Below, one piece after another: positions 7,352 through 14,883 of a stretch of 35,962 bases of DNA. Made by a program: the position numbers and the translations under genes. The notes under the pieces are model-generated. The model was not told the DNA's origin. It was given only the letters and a program-made list of their open reading frames with translations, and ran no database searches. Each line of letters opens with the position of its first letter. Positions within the stretch are counted from its first letter, which is position 1. The stretch comes from Bacteroidetes bacterium 4572_112 (lineage in GTDB: Bacteria; Bacteroidota; Bacteroidia; Bacteroidales; UBA1556), in assembly GCA_002254285.1 (NCBI GenBank), contig NIUZ01000039.1, positions 1 through 35,962 on the forward strand, in the 5' to 3' direction.

Positions 7352-9195
7352 TATTTAGCCTCCAAAATTTCGTTAAACTTGTCTTTTAATTCTGAAACCA
7401 TAAATGGTTGTGCTTCTATTTTATTGTACTTCTCATAATCAAATTCAGGAAGAGAATAACGTAAGTGATTAGCAAACTGTCCAGAGTTTAGTTCACATAC
7501 AAGAATTCTTTTGTATTTCTTGAAAATATCAGCAGTATCATTTGGTAGAGGGAATATGTAGTTGAAATTAGTAAAACCAATCTTAGCATCACTATTCTCT
7601 TTAACTTCGCTAAATGCGTCATAAAGCACACCATGCGAGCTACCCCAACCTACAATTAGTAAGTCACCTTCTTGATCGCCATATACATGCTGTGCAGGAT
7701 ATGAGTCAGCAATTTTGTCAATCTTAGCAGCACGAAGAGTAGTCATAAGAGCGTGGTTTTCTGGATCGTGAGATACAGAACCTTTGCCATCTAATTTCTC
7801 AAGACCACCAACACGGTGCTCATTACCTTCAGTACCTGGCCATGCCCATGTACGAACGAAATTCTCGTCGCGCTCAAATGGTAAATAGTCAGCATTTGCT
7901 TTTGCTATTTTAGGAGTAATTGATGGCATATCGTCCATATTAGGAATCTTCCATAATCCTGAACCATTACCTAGGTAACTGTCAGTATGAAGGATAACAG
8001 GAGTCATATGCTCAACAGCCATCTTAGTAGCAGCATAAGCATAATCAAAACAGTCAGCAGGACTAGAAGCAGCAATTACAGGAATTGGAGCTTCACCATT
8101 ACGACCCCAAAGAGATTGTAAAAGGTCAGTTTGCTCAGTTTTTGTTGGAAGACCAGTAGAAGGTCCACCACGCATTACATTCACAATCACAAGTGGAAGC
8201 TCAGTAATACAAGCAAGACCAAGAGCCTCACTCTTTAGACTTAAACCTGGACCCGAAGTAGTGGTAACAGCAAGGTTACCAGCATATGCAGCTCCTATTG
8301 CAGAGTTAATACCAGCAATTTCGTCTTCAGCTTGGAAAGTCTTTATATTTAAAGATTTATGCTTCGATAATTCAGCAAGAATTTCGGTAGCAGGAGTAAT
8401 AGGGTATGAACCTAAGAAAAAGTTCAAGCCTGATTTCTCAGCAGCAGCCATTAAACCCCATGCAGTAGCAGTATTTCCCATAATGTTACGGTACTTACCA
8501 CTTTTGTTCTCATTAGGAAGAACGATATATGTTGTTGATAATACTTCAATAGTATCAGCAAAATTATACCCAGCTCTTAAAATCTTAATGTTTGCATCTG
8601 CAATAGATGGCTTTTTAGCGAACTTAGAAGTGATAAAGTCTTCGCTAAGTTTAATATCTCTATTAAACATGTATGCAAGTAAACCTGTTATAAACTGATT
8701 TCTTGTTTTGTCAATAGTCTTTGAATCAAGACCTGTTTCTTTCAAAGTTAATCTACACTGAGTAGTAACAGGAGCTTCAACCACAATAAAGCCATCTAGT
8801 GAACCATCCTCAAGACGGTTAGTAGTAAGTTTAGCTTTTTTGAAAGCCTTTGCATTAAAACTGTCAGAGTCAAGAACGATTGTTCCGCCAGGTTTAACAT
8901 GCTTAAGGTTGTACTCCAGTGCAGCAGGGTTAAGTGCTACTAACACGTCAGCCATATCACCAGAGGTATTGATGTCTGCATGTCCAATATGAACTTGAAA
9001 ACCAGAAACTCCAGCTATTGTTCCTTGCGGAGCGCGAATTTCTGATGGGAAATCAGGGAAAGTTGCTAGGTCGTTTCCTAAAATAGCTGCTACATCAGAG
9101 AACTGAGTTCCTGATAATTGCATGCCATCTCCAGAGTCACCTGCAAACTTTATAACTATCCTTTCGACTTCGATTTTTTTGTTATTAGTCGCCAT
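7351..9195 (-). CDS. korA: 2-oxoacid:ferredoxin oxidoreductase, fused gamma-alpha subunit
   Basis: 614 residues starting at the ATG of MATNNKK (9193-9195). An in-frame ATG 14 codons upstream lies only a few bases downstream of the -7 box at 9240-9247 and is unlikely. Residues about 10-190 are the gamma domain (FAGDSGDGMQLSG, FPDFPSEIRAPQGT); about 230 onward is the alpha pyrimidine-binding domain (GSYPITPATEI, QAEDEIAGINSAIGAAYAG, TTSGPGLSLK, RGGPSTGLPTK). This gamma-alpha fusion is common in KorA of Bacteroidota. Together with KorB it forms the oxidoreductase that links 2-oxoglutarate (probable) to reduced ferredoxin in a reductive or incomplete TCA cycle. No missing motif was seen. Confidence 0.92.
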   Translation of the reverse strand: MATNNKKIEVERIVIKFAGDSGDGMQLSGTQFSDVAAILGNDLATFPDFPSEIRAPQGTIAGVSGFQVHIGHADINTSGDMADVLVALNPAALEYNLKHVKPGGTIVLDSDSFNAKAFKKAKLTTNRLEDGSLDGFIVVEAPVTTQCRLTLKETGLDSKTIDKTRNQFITGLLAYMFNRDIKLSEDFITSKFAKKPSIADANIKILRAGYNFADTIEVLSTTYIVLPNENKSGKYRNIMGNTATAWGLMAAAEKSGLNFFLGSYPITPATEILAELSKHKSLNIKTFQAEDEIAGINSAIGAAYAGNLAVTTTSGPGLSLKSEALGLACITELPLVIVNVMRGGPSTGLPTKTEQTDLLQSLWGRNGEAPIPVIAASSPADCFDYAYAATKMAVEHMTPVILHTDSYLGNGSGLWKIPNMDDMPSITPKIAKANADYLPFERDENFVRTWAWPGTEGNEHRVGGLEKLDGKGSVSHDPENHALMTTLRAAKIDKIADSYPAQHVYGDQEGDLLIVGWGSSHGVLYDAFSEVKENSDAKIGFTNFNYIFPLPNDTADIFKKYKRILVCELNSGQFANHLRYSLPEFDYEKYNKIEAQPFMVSELKDKFNEILEAK

Positions 9196-9239
9196 TTTTA
9201 AATTATATATATTTAATTTTATGTGTTTTATTTCCACGA

Positions 9240-9247
9240 CAAATGTA
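9240..9247 (-). promoter_or_regulatory. -7 box of korAB (TACATTTG)
   Basis: TACATTTG on the minus strand matches TAnnTTTG. It is about 45 bases upstream of the MATNNKK start. No TTTG is found at the -33 position. Confidence 0.5.
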
Positions 9248-9616
9248 AAAGAATTATCCTATACTTTACTAAGGATTTGATGCGTTTTTTTTGTGATTAA
9301 TGTTTGTATTAAAATATGGAATATGGCAGCTTTTGTAAATTCATGTAAAAAGCTTGATTTTGAACATGTTCAAGGGCGTTATAATAATAACATTTTTGTT
9401 AGTAATTAGTGTAATGCATTGAATGAAAGTATTGTAAGTGTTATGTGTAAAAAAAATAGTTTTAACTTATTGTTAAAATAAAAGTGTGCCAAAAAGTTAA
9501 AACAGCCTTATTTAGAAACGTTATAAATATTGATAAGGTCTTTGTTAAGTTCAAACATTATATATCTTTGCAGCGTTTTAAGAAAATAATATTATTAACA
9601 TAAAAATTATAGCATT
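9248..9616. other. Divergent intergenic region between korAB and the ferredoxin gene
   Basis: About 370 bases, AT-rich, no ORF of note. It holds the ferredoxin promoter (9541-9570) and, around 9460-9480, a short inverted repeat (TTTTAAC-N5-GTTAAAA) followed by a further GTTAAAAC at about 9498. These could be operator half-sites shared by the divergent genes; no known operator is recognised. Confidence 0.5.
9541..9570 (+). promoter_or_regulatory. Promoter of the ferredoxin gene (TTTG-N18-TATCTTTG)
   Basis: TTTG at 9541-9544 and TATCTTTG at 9563-9570, spacing 18. Both boxes match the Bacteroidota consensus; the leader would be about 40 nt. Confidence 0.65.
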
Positions 9617-9784
9617 ATGGCTTATGTAATTAATGACGATTGTACAGCTTGTGGTACTTGTATTGATGAGTGTCCTACTGAAGCAATTTCTGAAGGAGAT
9701 ATTTACGTAATTGACGCAGACTTATGTACTGACTGTGGTTCTTGCGCTGATGTTTGTCCAGTTGAAGCAATTTCTCCTGAATAA
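9617..9784 (+). CDS. 2x[4Fe-4S] clostridial-type ferredoxin, 55 residues
   Basis: A complete 55-codon ORF, ATG 9617 to TAA 9784, with two CxxCxxCxxxCP motifs: C9, C12, C15, C19-P20 and C37, C40, C43, C47-P48. Each set supplies three ligands to one cluster and the fourth to the other. The protein is acidic, as expected for a soluble low-potential electron carrier. It is monocistronic, with its own promoter upstream and a strong terminator at 9803-9838. Its position, divergent from korAB, makes it a good candidate for the electron acceptor of that enzyme and possibly a donor to the Mrp/Mbh-type complex encoded from 29255 (inference). Confidence 0.95.
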   Translation: MAYVINDDCTACGTCIDECPTEAISEGDIYVIDADLCTDCGSCADVCPVEAISPE

Positions 9785-9802
9785 CATCCGATATAGATCT
9801 TT

Positions 9803-9838
9803 AAAAAGCCCTTTCCTATTTGGATTGGGCTTTTTTTT
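9803..9838 (+). terminator. Intrinsic terminator of the ferredoxin gene
   Basis: AAAAAGCCC ... GGGCTTTTTTTT with an inner TCC/GGA pairing, 18 bases after the stop. Confidence 0.85.
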
Positions 9839-9879
9839 ATGTGATAATAATTTTAAGAAATAATACATATTTTAAAGCA

Positions 9880-10221
9880 ATGCAATACACAAATAAACAC
9901 GTTAGAAGACAGAATAGATTGTTAAATAAAGAAGCGGCAGTGACACTATTAGATACTGCTTTTTGTGTGGTTGGCAAAACAAATGTTATTTCTAATCAAT
10001 TTACCACAGAGTATCAATCGGTAATCCTTGATTGTGAGGCAAGTATTAAAATCGAAACTGATGAAAAAGTAAAAGCTTTAAGGCTATTAATTAAAAAATA
10101 CTCGCCAAACGATATTGAATTAGGCGATGAGTATATTAAGAAATCCTTTGAACATACAGGCGTGATAAAGCTTAGTGTTAAAGATTGGTCGGGTAAAAGC
10201 AAAGCCACTAAAAACAGCTAA
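9880..10221 (+). pseudogene. Nim-like pyridoxamine 5'-phosphate oxidase-family protein with internal deletion
   Basis: 113 residues from the ATG at 9880; an upstream TTG start would lie inside the ferredoxin terminator. The N-terminus NKHVRRQNRLLNKEAAVTLL and the C-terminal part (FCVVGKTNVISNQFTTEYQSVI, then KALRLLIKKYSP and KLSVKDWSGKSK) are characteristic of the Nim/PPOX-like FMN-binding split-barrel family, usually about 155-165 residues. Between LLDTA and FCVVG the family normally has about 50 residues (YG-x-L-S ... GYPYG-x-P ... HCAPEGHK), including much of the FMN-binding strand set. Here they are absent and the two parts are joined in frame at about 9960. The product probably cannot bind FMN normally. 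It may be a decaying gene or a collapsed assembly; no frameshift is needed to explain it. Confidence 0.7.
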
Positions 10222-10242
10222 TAATTGCTAATCAAAAAAACA

Positions 10243-10250
10243 TACTTTTG
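10243..10250 (+). promoter_or_regulatory. -7 box of recR (TACTTTTG)
   Basis: TACTTTTG, 28 bases before the recR ATG; gives a short leader. The -33 region is AATTG-like, not TTTG. Confidence 0.5.
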
Positions 10251-10278
10251 CACTAATAAATTTTTCAAATAGCATATT

Positions 10279-10890
10279 ATGGATCAAATACAGTCAATAT
10301 TACTAAAACGTTGTGTGGTGGAGTTCTCAAAACTGCCAGGTATTGGTAAAAAAACTGCCTTGCGATTAGCTATTCACCTACTTAAGCAAAAGCCTGATTA
10401 TGCTGTTTCTTTGGGGAATTCTATTATTGACTTGCGCCAGAATATTAATTTCTGCAAAAAATGCCATAATATTTCTGAAGGTGATTTCTGCGAAATTTGT
10501 AATGGAGTGAAAAGAAATCATTCGCAAATATGTGTGGTAGAAAACATTCAGGATGTGCTTTCTGTTGAAAATACCATGCAGTTTAATGGAACCTATCATA
10601 TCCTTAATGGTGTAATTTCGCCAATGGATGGCGTGTCTCCTTCTGACCTCAATATTGAAAGCTTAATCAATAGAGTGGAAGATGATGATATTGATGAAAT
10701 AATATTAGCATTGCCAACTACAATTGAAGGCGATACTACAAGCTTTTTTCTGTATAAAAAACTTGCTTCCTCAGTAAGCTCATTTACATCAATTGCACGT
10801 GGTGTTTCTGTGGGTGACGAATTAGAATATATTGATGAGCTAACCCTTGGCCGCTCTATTCTGAACAGGGTTCCTTATGCAGGTAAATAA
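10279..10890 (+). CDS. recR: Recombination mediator protein RecR
   Basis: 203 residues, the usual RecR length. N-terminal helix-hairpin-helix LPGIGKKTA at 19-27, a C4 zinc finger (C59, C62, C71, C74), a Toprim domain (about 80-175, with ICVVEN and the acidic DDDIDEIILALP) and the C-terminal Walker-B-like tail (ARGVSVGDELEYIDELTLGRSI). RecR works with RecO (and RecF) to load RecA on SSB-coated single-stranded DNA at gaps. It is preceded by its own -7 box at 10243-10250 and not obviously in an operon. Intact. Confidence 0.96.
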   Translation: MDQIQSILLKRCVVEFSKLPGIGKKTALRLAIHLLKQKPDYAVSLGNSIIDLRQNINFCKKCHNISEGDFCEICNGVKRNHSQICVVENIQDVLSVENTMQFNGTYHILNGVISPMDGVSPSDLNIESLINRVEDDDIDEIILALPTTIEGDTTSFFLYKKLASSVSSFTSIARGVSVGDELEYIDELTLGRSILNRVPYAGK

Positions 10891-11072
10891 AAGCTTGTTG
10901 TCGGCAGAAAATTATAAGATTTTCAGGTGTTATTATATGCTAAAATATTGAATAAAATTAGTGTTAATAAATGTGAAAATCAAAATATTCACTCTTTAGT
11001 ACTCATAATCAAATAGATATATACTTGTTTTAAAATTGAATTTTTACTGATATTCGTCACCATTTCTGTTGA

Positions 11073-11088
11073 AAAAATAGCTATTTTT
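11073..11088. promoter_or_regulatory. 16-bp palindrome upstream of the Crp/Fnr gene
   Basis: AAAAATAGCTATTTTT is a perfect palindrome ending 26 bases before the regulator start. Placement suits an autoregulatory operator or a promoter element, but no known Crp/Fnr half-site (TGTGA or TTGAT) is present. Confidence 0.35.
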
Positions 11089-11114
11089 ACGCCTTATAAT
11101 ACATTAAGATATTT

Positions 11115-11807
11115 ATGGCAATATTATCACATATAAGTAATTGTGAAGACGGTAATGACACAGGAAATTGTTTTAAAGTGCTTACTGAAGAGGAGCAAAC
11201 CCTACTTGAAAACAACCTAACCGAAATCCAATTTACTAAAGGAGAAACCATTGTAAAACAAGGTACAAAGGCGTCTGATATTCTTTACTTAAAAGAGGGT
11301 TTGGTGAAGATAGGTATTAGTAGTGGGGAGAATAATCTAATTATTTGTGTTAAGACTAAGAACCATTTTATTGGTACTGAAAATATATACGGATACGACT
11401 ATCATCCTTACACTGTTACAGCTCTTGAGGATTCAATGATTTGTTTTATTGATATAAGTGCAATCCGACAATTATTAAAGCAGAATAACACCTTTAATTC
11501 AGAAATGTATAAGGTTATCACAAGTAATTCACTAATTACTTATGATAGATTTTTCTCTTTAACTCAGAAGCAACTTCATGGTAGGTTTGCTGATATATTA
11601 CTTTGCTTAAGTAAGAATGTGTTTAAAGCTCAGAAATTTGATCTTCCTTTAAGCCGTAAGGACTTAGCTGCTCTTACAGGTATGGCACCAGAGAGTGTTA
11701 TTAGGATTATTAAAGATTTCAAAACTGATAAAATTATTGCAACCAAAGGAAAACGAATAGAAATACTAAATCAACTTTTATTAGAGAAGATTAGTACTGT
11801 AGGTTAA
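11115..11807 (+). CDS. Crp/Fnr-family transcriptional regulator
   Basis: 230 residues. Residues about 20-140 are a cyclic-nucleotide-binding-type beta-roll (LTEIQFTKGETIVKQGTKASDILYLKEGLVKI, read as two overlapping stretches); about 145-225 is a Crp-type winged helix with the recognition region LSRKDLAALTGMAPESVIRI. Two cysteines near the N-terminus (C10 and C19) lie before the roll, but the four-Cys Fe-S arrangement of Fnr is not complete, so oxygen sensing through a cluster cannot be claimed. The ligand is unknown. It is monocistronic with its own terminator (11833-11862) and about 220 bases of upstream non-coding DNA with a palindrome. Targets are not determinable; the divergent metabolic genes nearby are possible. 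Confidence 0.88.
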   Translation: MAILSHISNCEDGNDTGNCFKVLTEEEQTLLENNLTEIQFTKGETIVKQGTKASDILYLKEGLVKIGISSGENNLIICVKTKNHFIGTENIYGYDYHPYTVTALEDSMICFIDISAIRQLLKQNNTFNSEMYKVITSNSLITYDRFFSLTQKQLHGRFADILLCLSKNVFKAQKFDLPLSRKDLAALTGMAPESVIRIIKDFKTDKIIATKGKRIEILNQLLLEKISTVG

Positions 11808-11832
11808 TTTGGTTTTTAAACGATATATTAAG

Positions 11833-11862
11833 AAGAGGATAATCTGATTATCCTCTTTTTTT
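11833..11862 (+). terminator. Intrinsic terminator of the Crp/Fnr gene
   Basis: AAGAGGATAAT-CTG-ATTATCCTCTT followed by T5; 25 bases after the stop. Confidence 0.85.
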
Positions 11863-11930
11863 GTGCATATAAAAATGGATTTGTTTCTATAGAATACGTA
11901 ATATCAATTTGGTATAAATCCGTAATGCAA

Positions 11931-11966
11931 AAAAAGAGAATGTTTAATTAAAAACATTCTCTTTTT
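11931..11966 (-). terminator. Intrinsic terminator of nfeD-floA
   Basis: 15-bp perfect stem AAAAAGAGAATGTTT / AAACATTCTCTTTTT around a 6-nt loop; T-tract on both strands, so it can act in both directions. It lies 30 bases after the floA stop. Confidence 0.8.
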
Positions 11967-11976
11967 ATATATTTGA

Positions 11977-11996
11977 AATAAGCTCTAGAGCTTATT
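11977..11996. repeat. 20-bp perfect palindrome at the end of floA
   Basis: AATAAGCTCT / AGAGCTTATT, overlapping the last base of the floA stop codon and directly next to the terminator hairpin. Role unknown; might extend terminator structure. Confidence 0.5.
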
Positions 11997-13003
11997 TATT
12001 TTATTTTATTTCCGCCAGACTTAGGCTTGGCAATAGACTCACGCATGCTTGTGTCTGCTTGTATATTCTGGAATTTATAATAATCCATAATTCCCATGTT
12101 TCCATTACGGAATGCTTCTGACATAGCTTTAGGAACTTCGGCTTCAGCTTCAATAACTTTAGCACGGGCCTCTTGAGCCTTAGCTTTCATTTCCTGCTCC
12201 AATGCTACAGCCATAGCTCTACGCTCTTCAGCTTTTGCCTGGGCAATGTTTTTATCAGCCTCAGCTTGATCCATCTGAAGTGCTGCTCCAATATTTTTTC
12301 CTATATCAATATCAGCAATATCAATTGATAAAATCTGGAATGCTGTTCCTGCATCTAATCCTTTTTCAAGAACTAATTTAGAAATTACATCAGGGTTTTC
12401 TAATACTTTCTTATGATTCTCTGACGAACCAATAGAACTAACAACGCCCTCGCCAATACGAGCAAGTACGGTATCCTCACCAGCTCCACCAACTAATTGT
12501 TCGATATTTGCTCTTACTGTTACTCGGGCTTTAGCAATAAGCTGAATTCCATCTTTTGCAACAGCAGTTACAGGAGGAGTGTTAATAACCTTAGGATTTA
12601 CCGACATTTGTACAGCTTCTAATACATCTCTACCAGCAAGGTCAATTGCCGTAGCTATATTGAAAGTAAGATTCATATTAGCCTTGTCAGCAGAAATAAG
12701 TGCGTTTACAACCAACTGAATATTACCACCAGCTAAAAAGTGAGCCTCAAGCTGATCACGAGTGATGTCGATACCTGCTTTCTTAGAGGTAATCATTGCG
12801 TGAACAATGCCTCCTGGAGGAACCTTACGGAAACGCATCATAACTAATTGAAGAAGATTTACAGGAACACCCGATACTGCGGCTTGAAACCATAGATTAA
12901 TAGGTATAATGTAAAAGAAAAGTAATAGAGCAATGATGCCTACCACGAAGAAAACTGCCATGCCAGCCATTGACTGAGCAAGAATTAAAAGTAATGTGTT
13001 CAT
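11996..13003 (-). CDS. floA: Flotillin-like protein FloA
   Basis: 335 residues. An N-terminal membrane anchor (about 10-38, [21 protein letters not shown]) is followed by a PHB/SPFH-type domain ([40 protein letters not shown]) and an Ala/Glu/Lys-rich coiled coil (about 250-300, ending [17 protein letters not shown]). This is the FloA (YqfA) type of flotillin, which scaffolds functional membrane microdomains on the cytoplasmic face. One base separates it from the upstream nfeD gene, the usual partner of FloA, so the two are co-translated. C-terminus and length agree with the family; intact. Confidence 0.95.
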   Translation of the reverse strand: MNTLLLILAQSMAGMAVFFVVGIIALLLFFYIIPINLWFQAAVSGVPVNLLQLVMMRFRKVPPGGIVHAMITSKKAGIDITRDQLEAHFLAGGNIQLVVNALISADKANMNLTFNIATAIDLAGRDVLEAVQMSVNPKVINTPPVTAVAKDGIQLIAKARVTVRANIEQLVGGAGEDTVLARIGEGVVSSIGSSENHKKVLENPDVISKLVLEKGLDAGTAFQILSIDIADIDIGKNIGAALQMDQAEADKNIAQAKAEERRAMAVALEQEMKAKAQEARAKVIEAEAEVPKAMSEAFRNGNMGIMDYYKFQNIQADTSMRESIAKPKSGGNKIK

Positions 13004-13004
13004 A

Positions 13005-13472
13005 TTATTTGATTAATGGTTTTACAATGATTTCGTTTCTATCGGTGCTAATAATCTCTATCTCTGTTTTGGGATCAAGGAATCCAGTATCTGATTTTCC
13101 TTCCAAAGTTTTATTCCCTATTCTAATAGTTCCCAGTGGAGTCAATCGAGAAATAGTTATTCCTGTATCTCCAATGTTAATAGTCTCTCTATAATCCTCT
13201 TTTACTGAAGAATCAATACTGTTTTTTAACTCGACTCTACGCCACGATTTCTGCTTTATAATAGTGAATAAAGCGATGGTTAGAATGCTGAAAATTAGAA
13301 ATGTATTTATATGAGCTTCAATAGCATAACCTTCGCTATAGGGTAAGTATATTGCGTAAATCAGCAATAAGCCACCTAAGATGCCAAGTATGCCACCAGG
13401 TACAAATAGTACCTCTGCAATAATAAATGCTAATGCTATTACTACAAGCCCAATTATTAGAATCCAAAACAT
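13005..13472 (-). CDS. NfeD-like membrane protein (short form)
   Basis: 155 residues: three hydrophobic segments (about 1-22, 24-46, 55-73) then a soluble OB-fold-like domain (about 90-155: [21 protein letters not shown], read as the GxxGxxxxxLxPxGxI pattern of NfeD). It lacks the N-terminal ClpP/serine-protease domain of long NfeD proteins, as normal when paired with floA. Probably helps stabilise or position the flotillin in the membrane. It is the first gene of the nfeD-floA operon; the promoter must lie in 13473-13575, where an 8-bp dyad (13499-13525) is found. Confidence 0.88.
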   Translation of the reverse strand: MFWILIIGLVVIALAFIIAEVLFVPGGILGILGGLLLIYAIYLPYSEGYAIEAHINTFLIFSILTIALFTIIKQKSWRRVELKNSIDSSVKEDYRETINIGDTGITISRLTPLGTIRIGNKTLEGKSDTGFLDPKTEIEIISTDRNEIIVKPLIK

Positions 13473-13498
13473 ATTTTGTGATATTAATTAAGTGTACT

Positions 13499-13525
13499 AA
13501 AGTATAAAATATTCTAATATACTTT
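13499..13525. promoter_or_regulatory. Dyad between the divergent nfeD and K+ channel genes
   Basis: AAAGTATA-N11-TATACTTT in the 103-bp divergent spacer. The arms are perfect inverted 8-mers. It may be an operator serving both genes, or two facing -7-like elements (TAnACTTT). Confidence 0.4.
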
Positions 13526-13575
13526 AAAGGTATTTTATGTATTTTTACTTCATTAATTAAATAATAGATAAATTA

Positions 13576-14601
13576 ATGAATAACCAATACGGGAAAATTG
13601 CAAGGTATGCTAAGTTGCGGTATGCTAGTATATTAATGCTGATAGTTATAAGTATAGGAACTAGTGGTTTTATGATACTTGAAGACTTAGATTTTATTAA
13701 TGCACTATATTTAAGTGTTATTACTATTTCTACTGTTGGTTTTAGCGATGTATTGATTACAACTATTGCTGGTAAAATATTTACAATCATGCTTATAATG
13801 ATTGGTTGGACAGGCTTTGCATATGCAATATCAGTAATTACATCACATTTTGTAGAAGGAGGAATGGGGAATATTATTTATAAATATCGTCACAAAAATT
13901 TATTGAAGAAGATGAAGAATCATACAATTTTAGTTGGATATGGCCGTAATGGTAGTCAGGCAGCTGAGGAATTAGCAAAACGAAATAGTGAGTTTGTGGT
14001 TATTGAAAAATCTCATGAGCTTATTCTTGCAAGTTTGAGCAAAAGGGTAGAGTTTGTAGAAGGTGATGCTACCGAAGATGATATATTATCAGAGGCTGGA
14101 ATAGAGAAAGCAAAATCGATAATTATAACCTTGCCTTTGGATTCTGATAATTTATTTGTGACAATAACAGCTAGGGCACTGAATCCTAAAATTCAGATTA
14201 TAACTCGTGCAGCAAGTGATTCGGCAGAAAAGAAATTATTGATAGCTGGTGCAGACGAGGTAGTTATGCCGGAGTATGTTGGTGGCTCACATATGGCAGC
14301 TATGGTTAGTTCGGTGGATGTTGTACACTTTTTGGATCATATATCGCTAAGCGGTGAAGCAGATACTAACCTTGTGGAGATTGTCTGTGGCGAATTGCCA
14401 AAGGATCTTATTAATAACACAATATTTGAATTGGGAGTACGTACCAAAAGTGGTGCTAATATTGTTGGTTTCAAAACTGCTAATGGAGATATTGTTACCA
14501 ACCCAACTCCAGATACTAAAATACAAGCAGGCTCTAAACTATTTGTACTCGGTAACCCTGAGCAAATAGCTAAAATGAAGAAGATACTTAGGCTATCGTA
14601 A
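13576..14601 (+). CDS. Two-TM potassium channel with RCK (TrkA-N/TrkA-C) domains
   Basis: 341 residues. TM1 about 17-36, a pore loop with selectivity filter T53-V-G-F-S-D58, TM2 about 66-92, then an RCK domain beginning with the Rossmann motif ILVGYGRNGSQAA (about 117-129) and a C-terminal TrkA-C domain (about 260-341, ending GNPEQIAKMKKIL). This layout is that of MthK-like channels gated by ligand binding to a cytoplasmic RCK ring. The filter is TVGFSD rather than the canonical TVGYGD; GF forms are found in channels of related bacteria, and K+ selectivity is still likely but untested. The start places a short basic N-terminus before TM1. It is monocistronic; a repeat array begins 18 bases after its stop. 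Confidence 0.9.
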   Translation: MNNQYGKIARYAKLRYASILMLIVISIGTSGFMILEDLDFINALYLSVITISTVGFSDVLITTIAGKIFTIMLIMIGWTGFAYAISVITSHFVEGGMGNIIYKYRHKNLLKKMKNHTILVGYGRNGSQAAEELAKRNSEFVVIEKSHELILASLSKRVEFVEGDATEDDILSEAGIEKAKSIIITLPLDSDNLFVTITARALNPKIQIITRAASDSAEKKLLIAGADEVVMPEYVGGSHMAAMVSSVDVVHFLDHISLSGEADTNLVEIVCGELPKDLINNTIFELGVRTKSGANIVGFKTANGDIVTNPTPDTKIQAGSKLFVLGNPEQIAKMKKILRLS

Positions 14602-14619
14602 AATACAGGTATTTAATAA

Positions 14620-14883
14620 TTTTTTACCAATCTTTACCACCCTTTACAACTTTTTACCTTTTTCAAAAAGGCTAAAGGCTAAAGGCTAAAGGCTAAAGGC
14701 TAAAGGCTAAAGGTTAAAGGCTAAAGGCTAAAGGTTAAAGGCTAAAGGCTAAAGGCTAAAGGGTAAAAAAGGCTAAAGGCTAAAATTCAAAGTCTAAAGT
14801 ATAGTCCTTACAAACCTTTACTACCCTTTACAACTCTTTACCACTTTTTACAATCCTTTACAACTCTTTACTATTTCTTACCA
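14620..14883. repeat. Composite tandem repeat A: 10-bp array, 7-bp array, 10-bp array
   Basis: Left: four 10-bp units of the form nnCTTTACCA (14620-14659). Middle: thirteen 7-bp units (14670-14760), eleven GGCTAAA and two GGTTAAA, then GGGTAAAAAA and two more GGCTAAA (14771-14784). Then a spacer with AAAGTATAGTCCTTACAAA (14796-14814), shared exactly with repeat B. Right: eight 10-bp units (14804-14883), consensus nnCTTTACnA. The last unit contains the stop codon of the DUF2851 gene. The 10-bp period equals about one helical turn. No cas genes or conserved long repeats, so this is not CRISPR. Confidence 0.9.

Noticed and set aside
14670-14784. Possible CRISPR array
   Set aside because: Repeats are only 7 bp and contiguous without unique spacers; no cas genes nearby.
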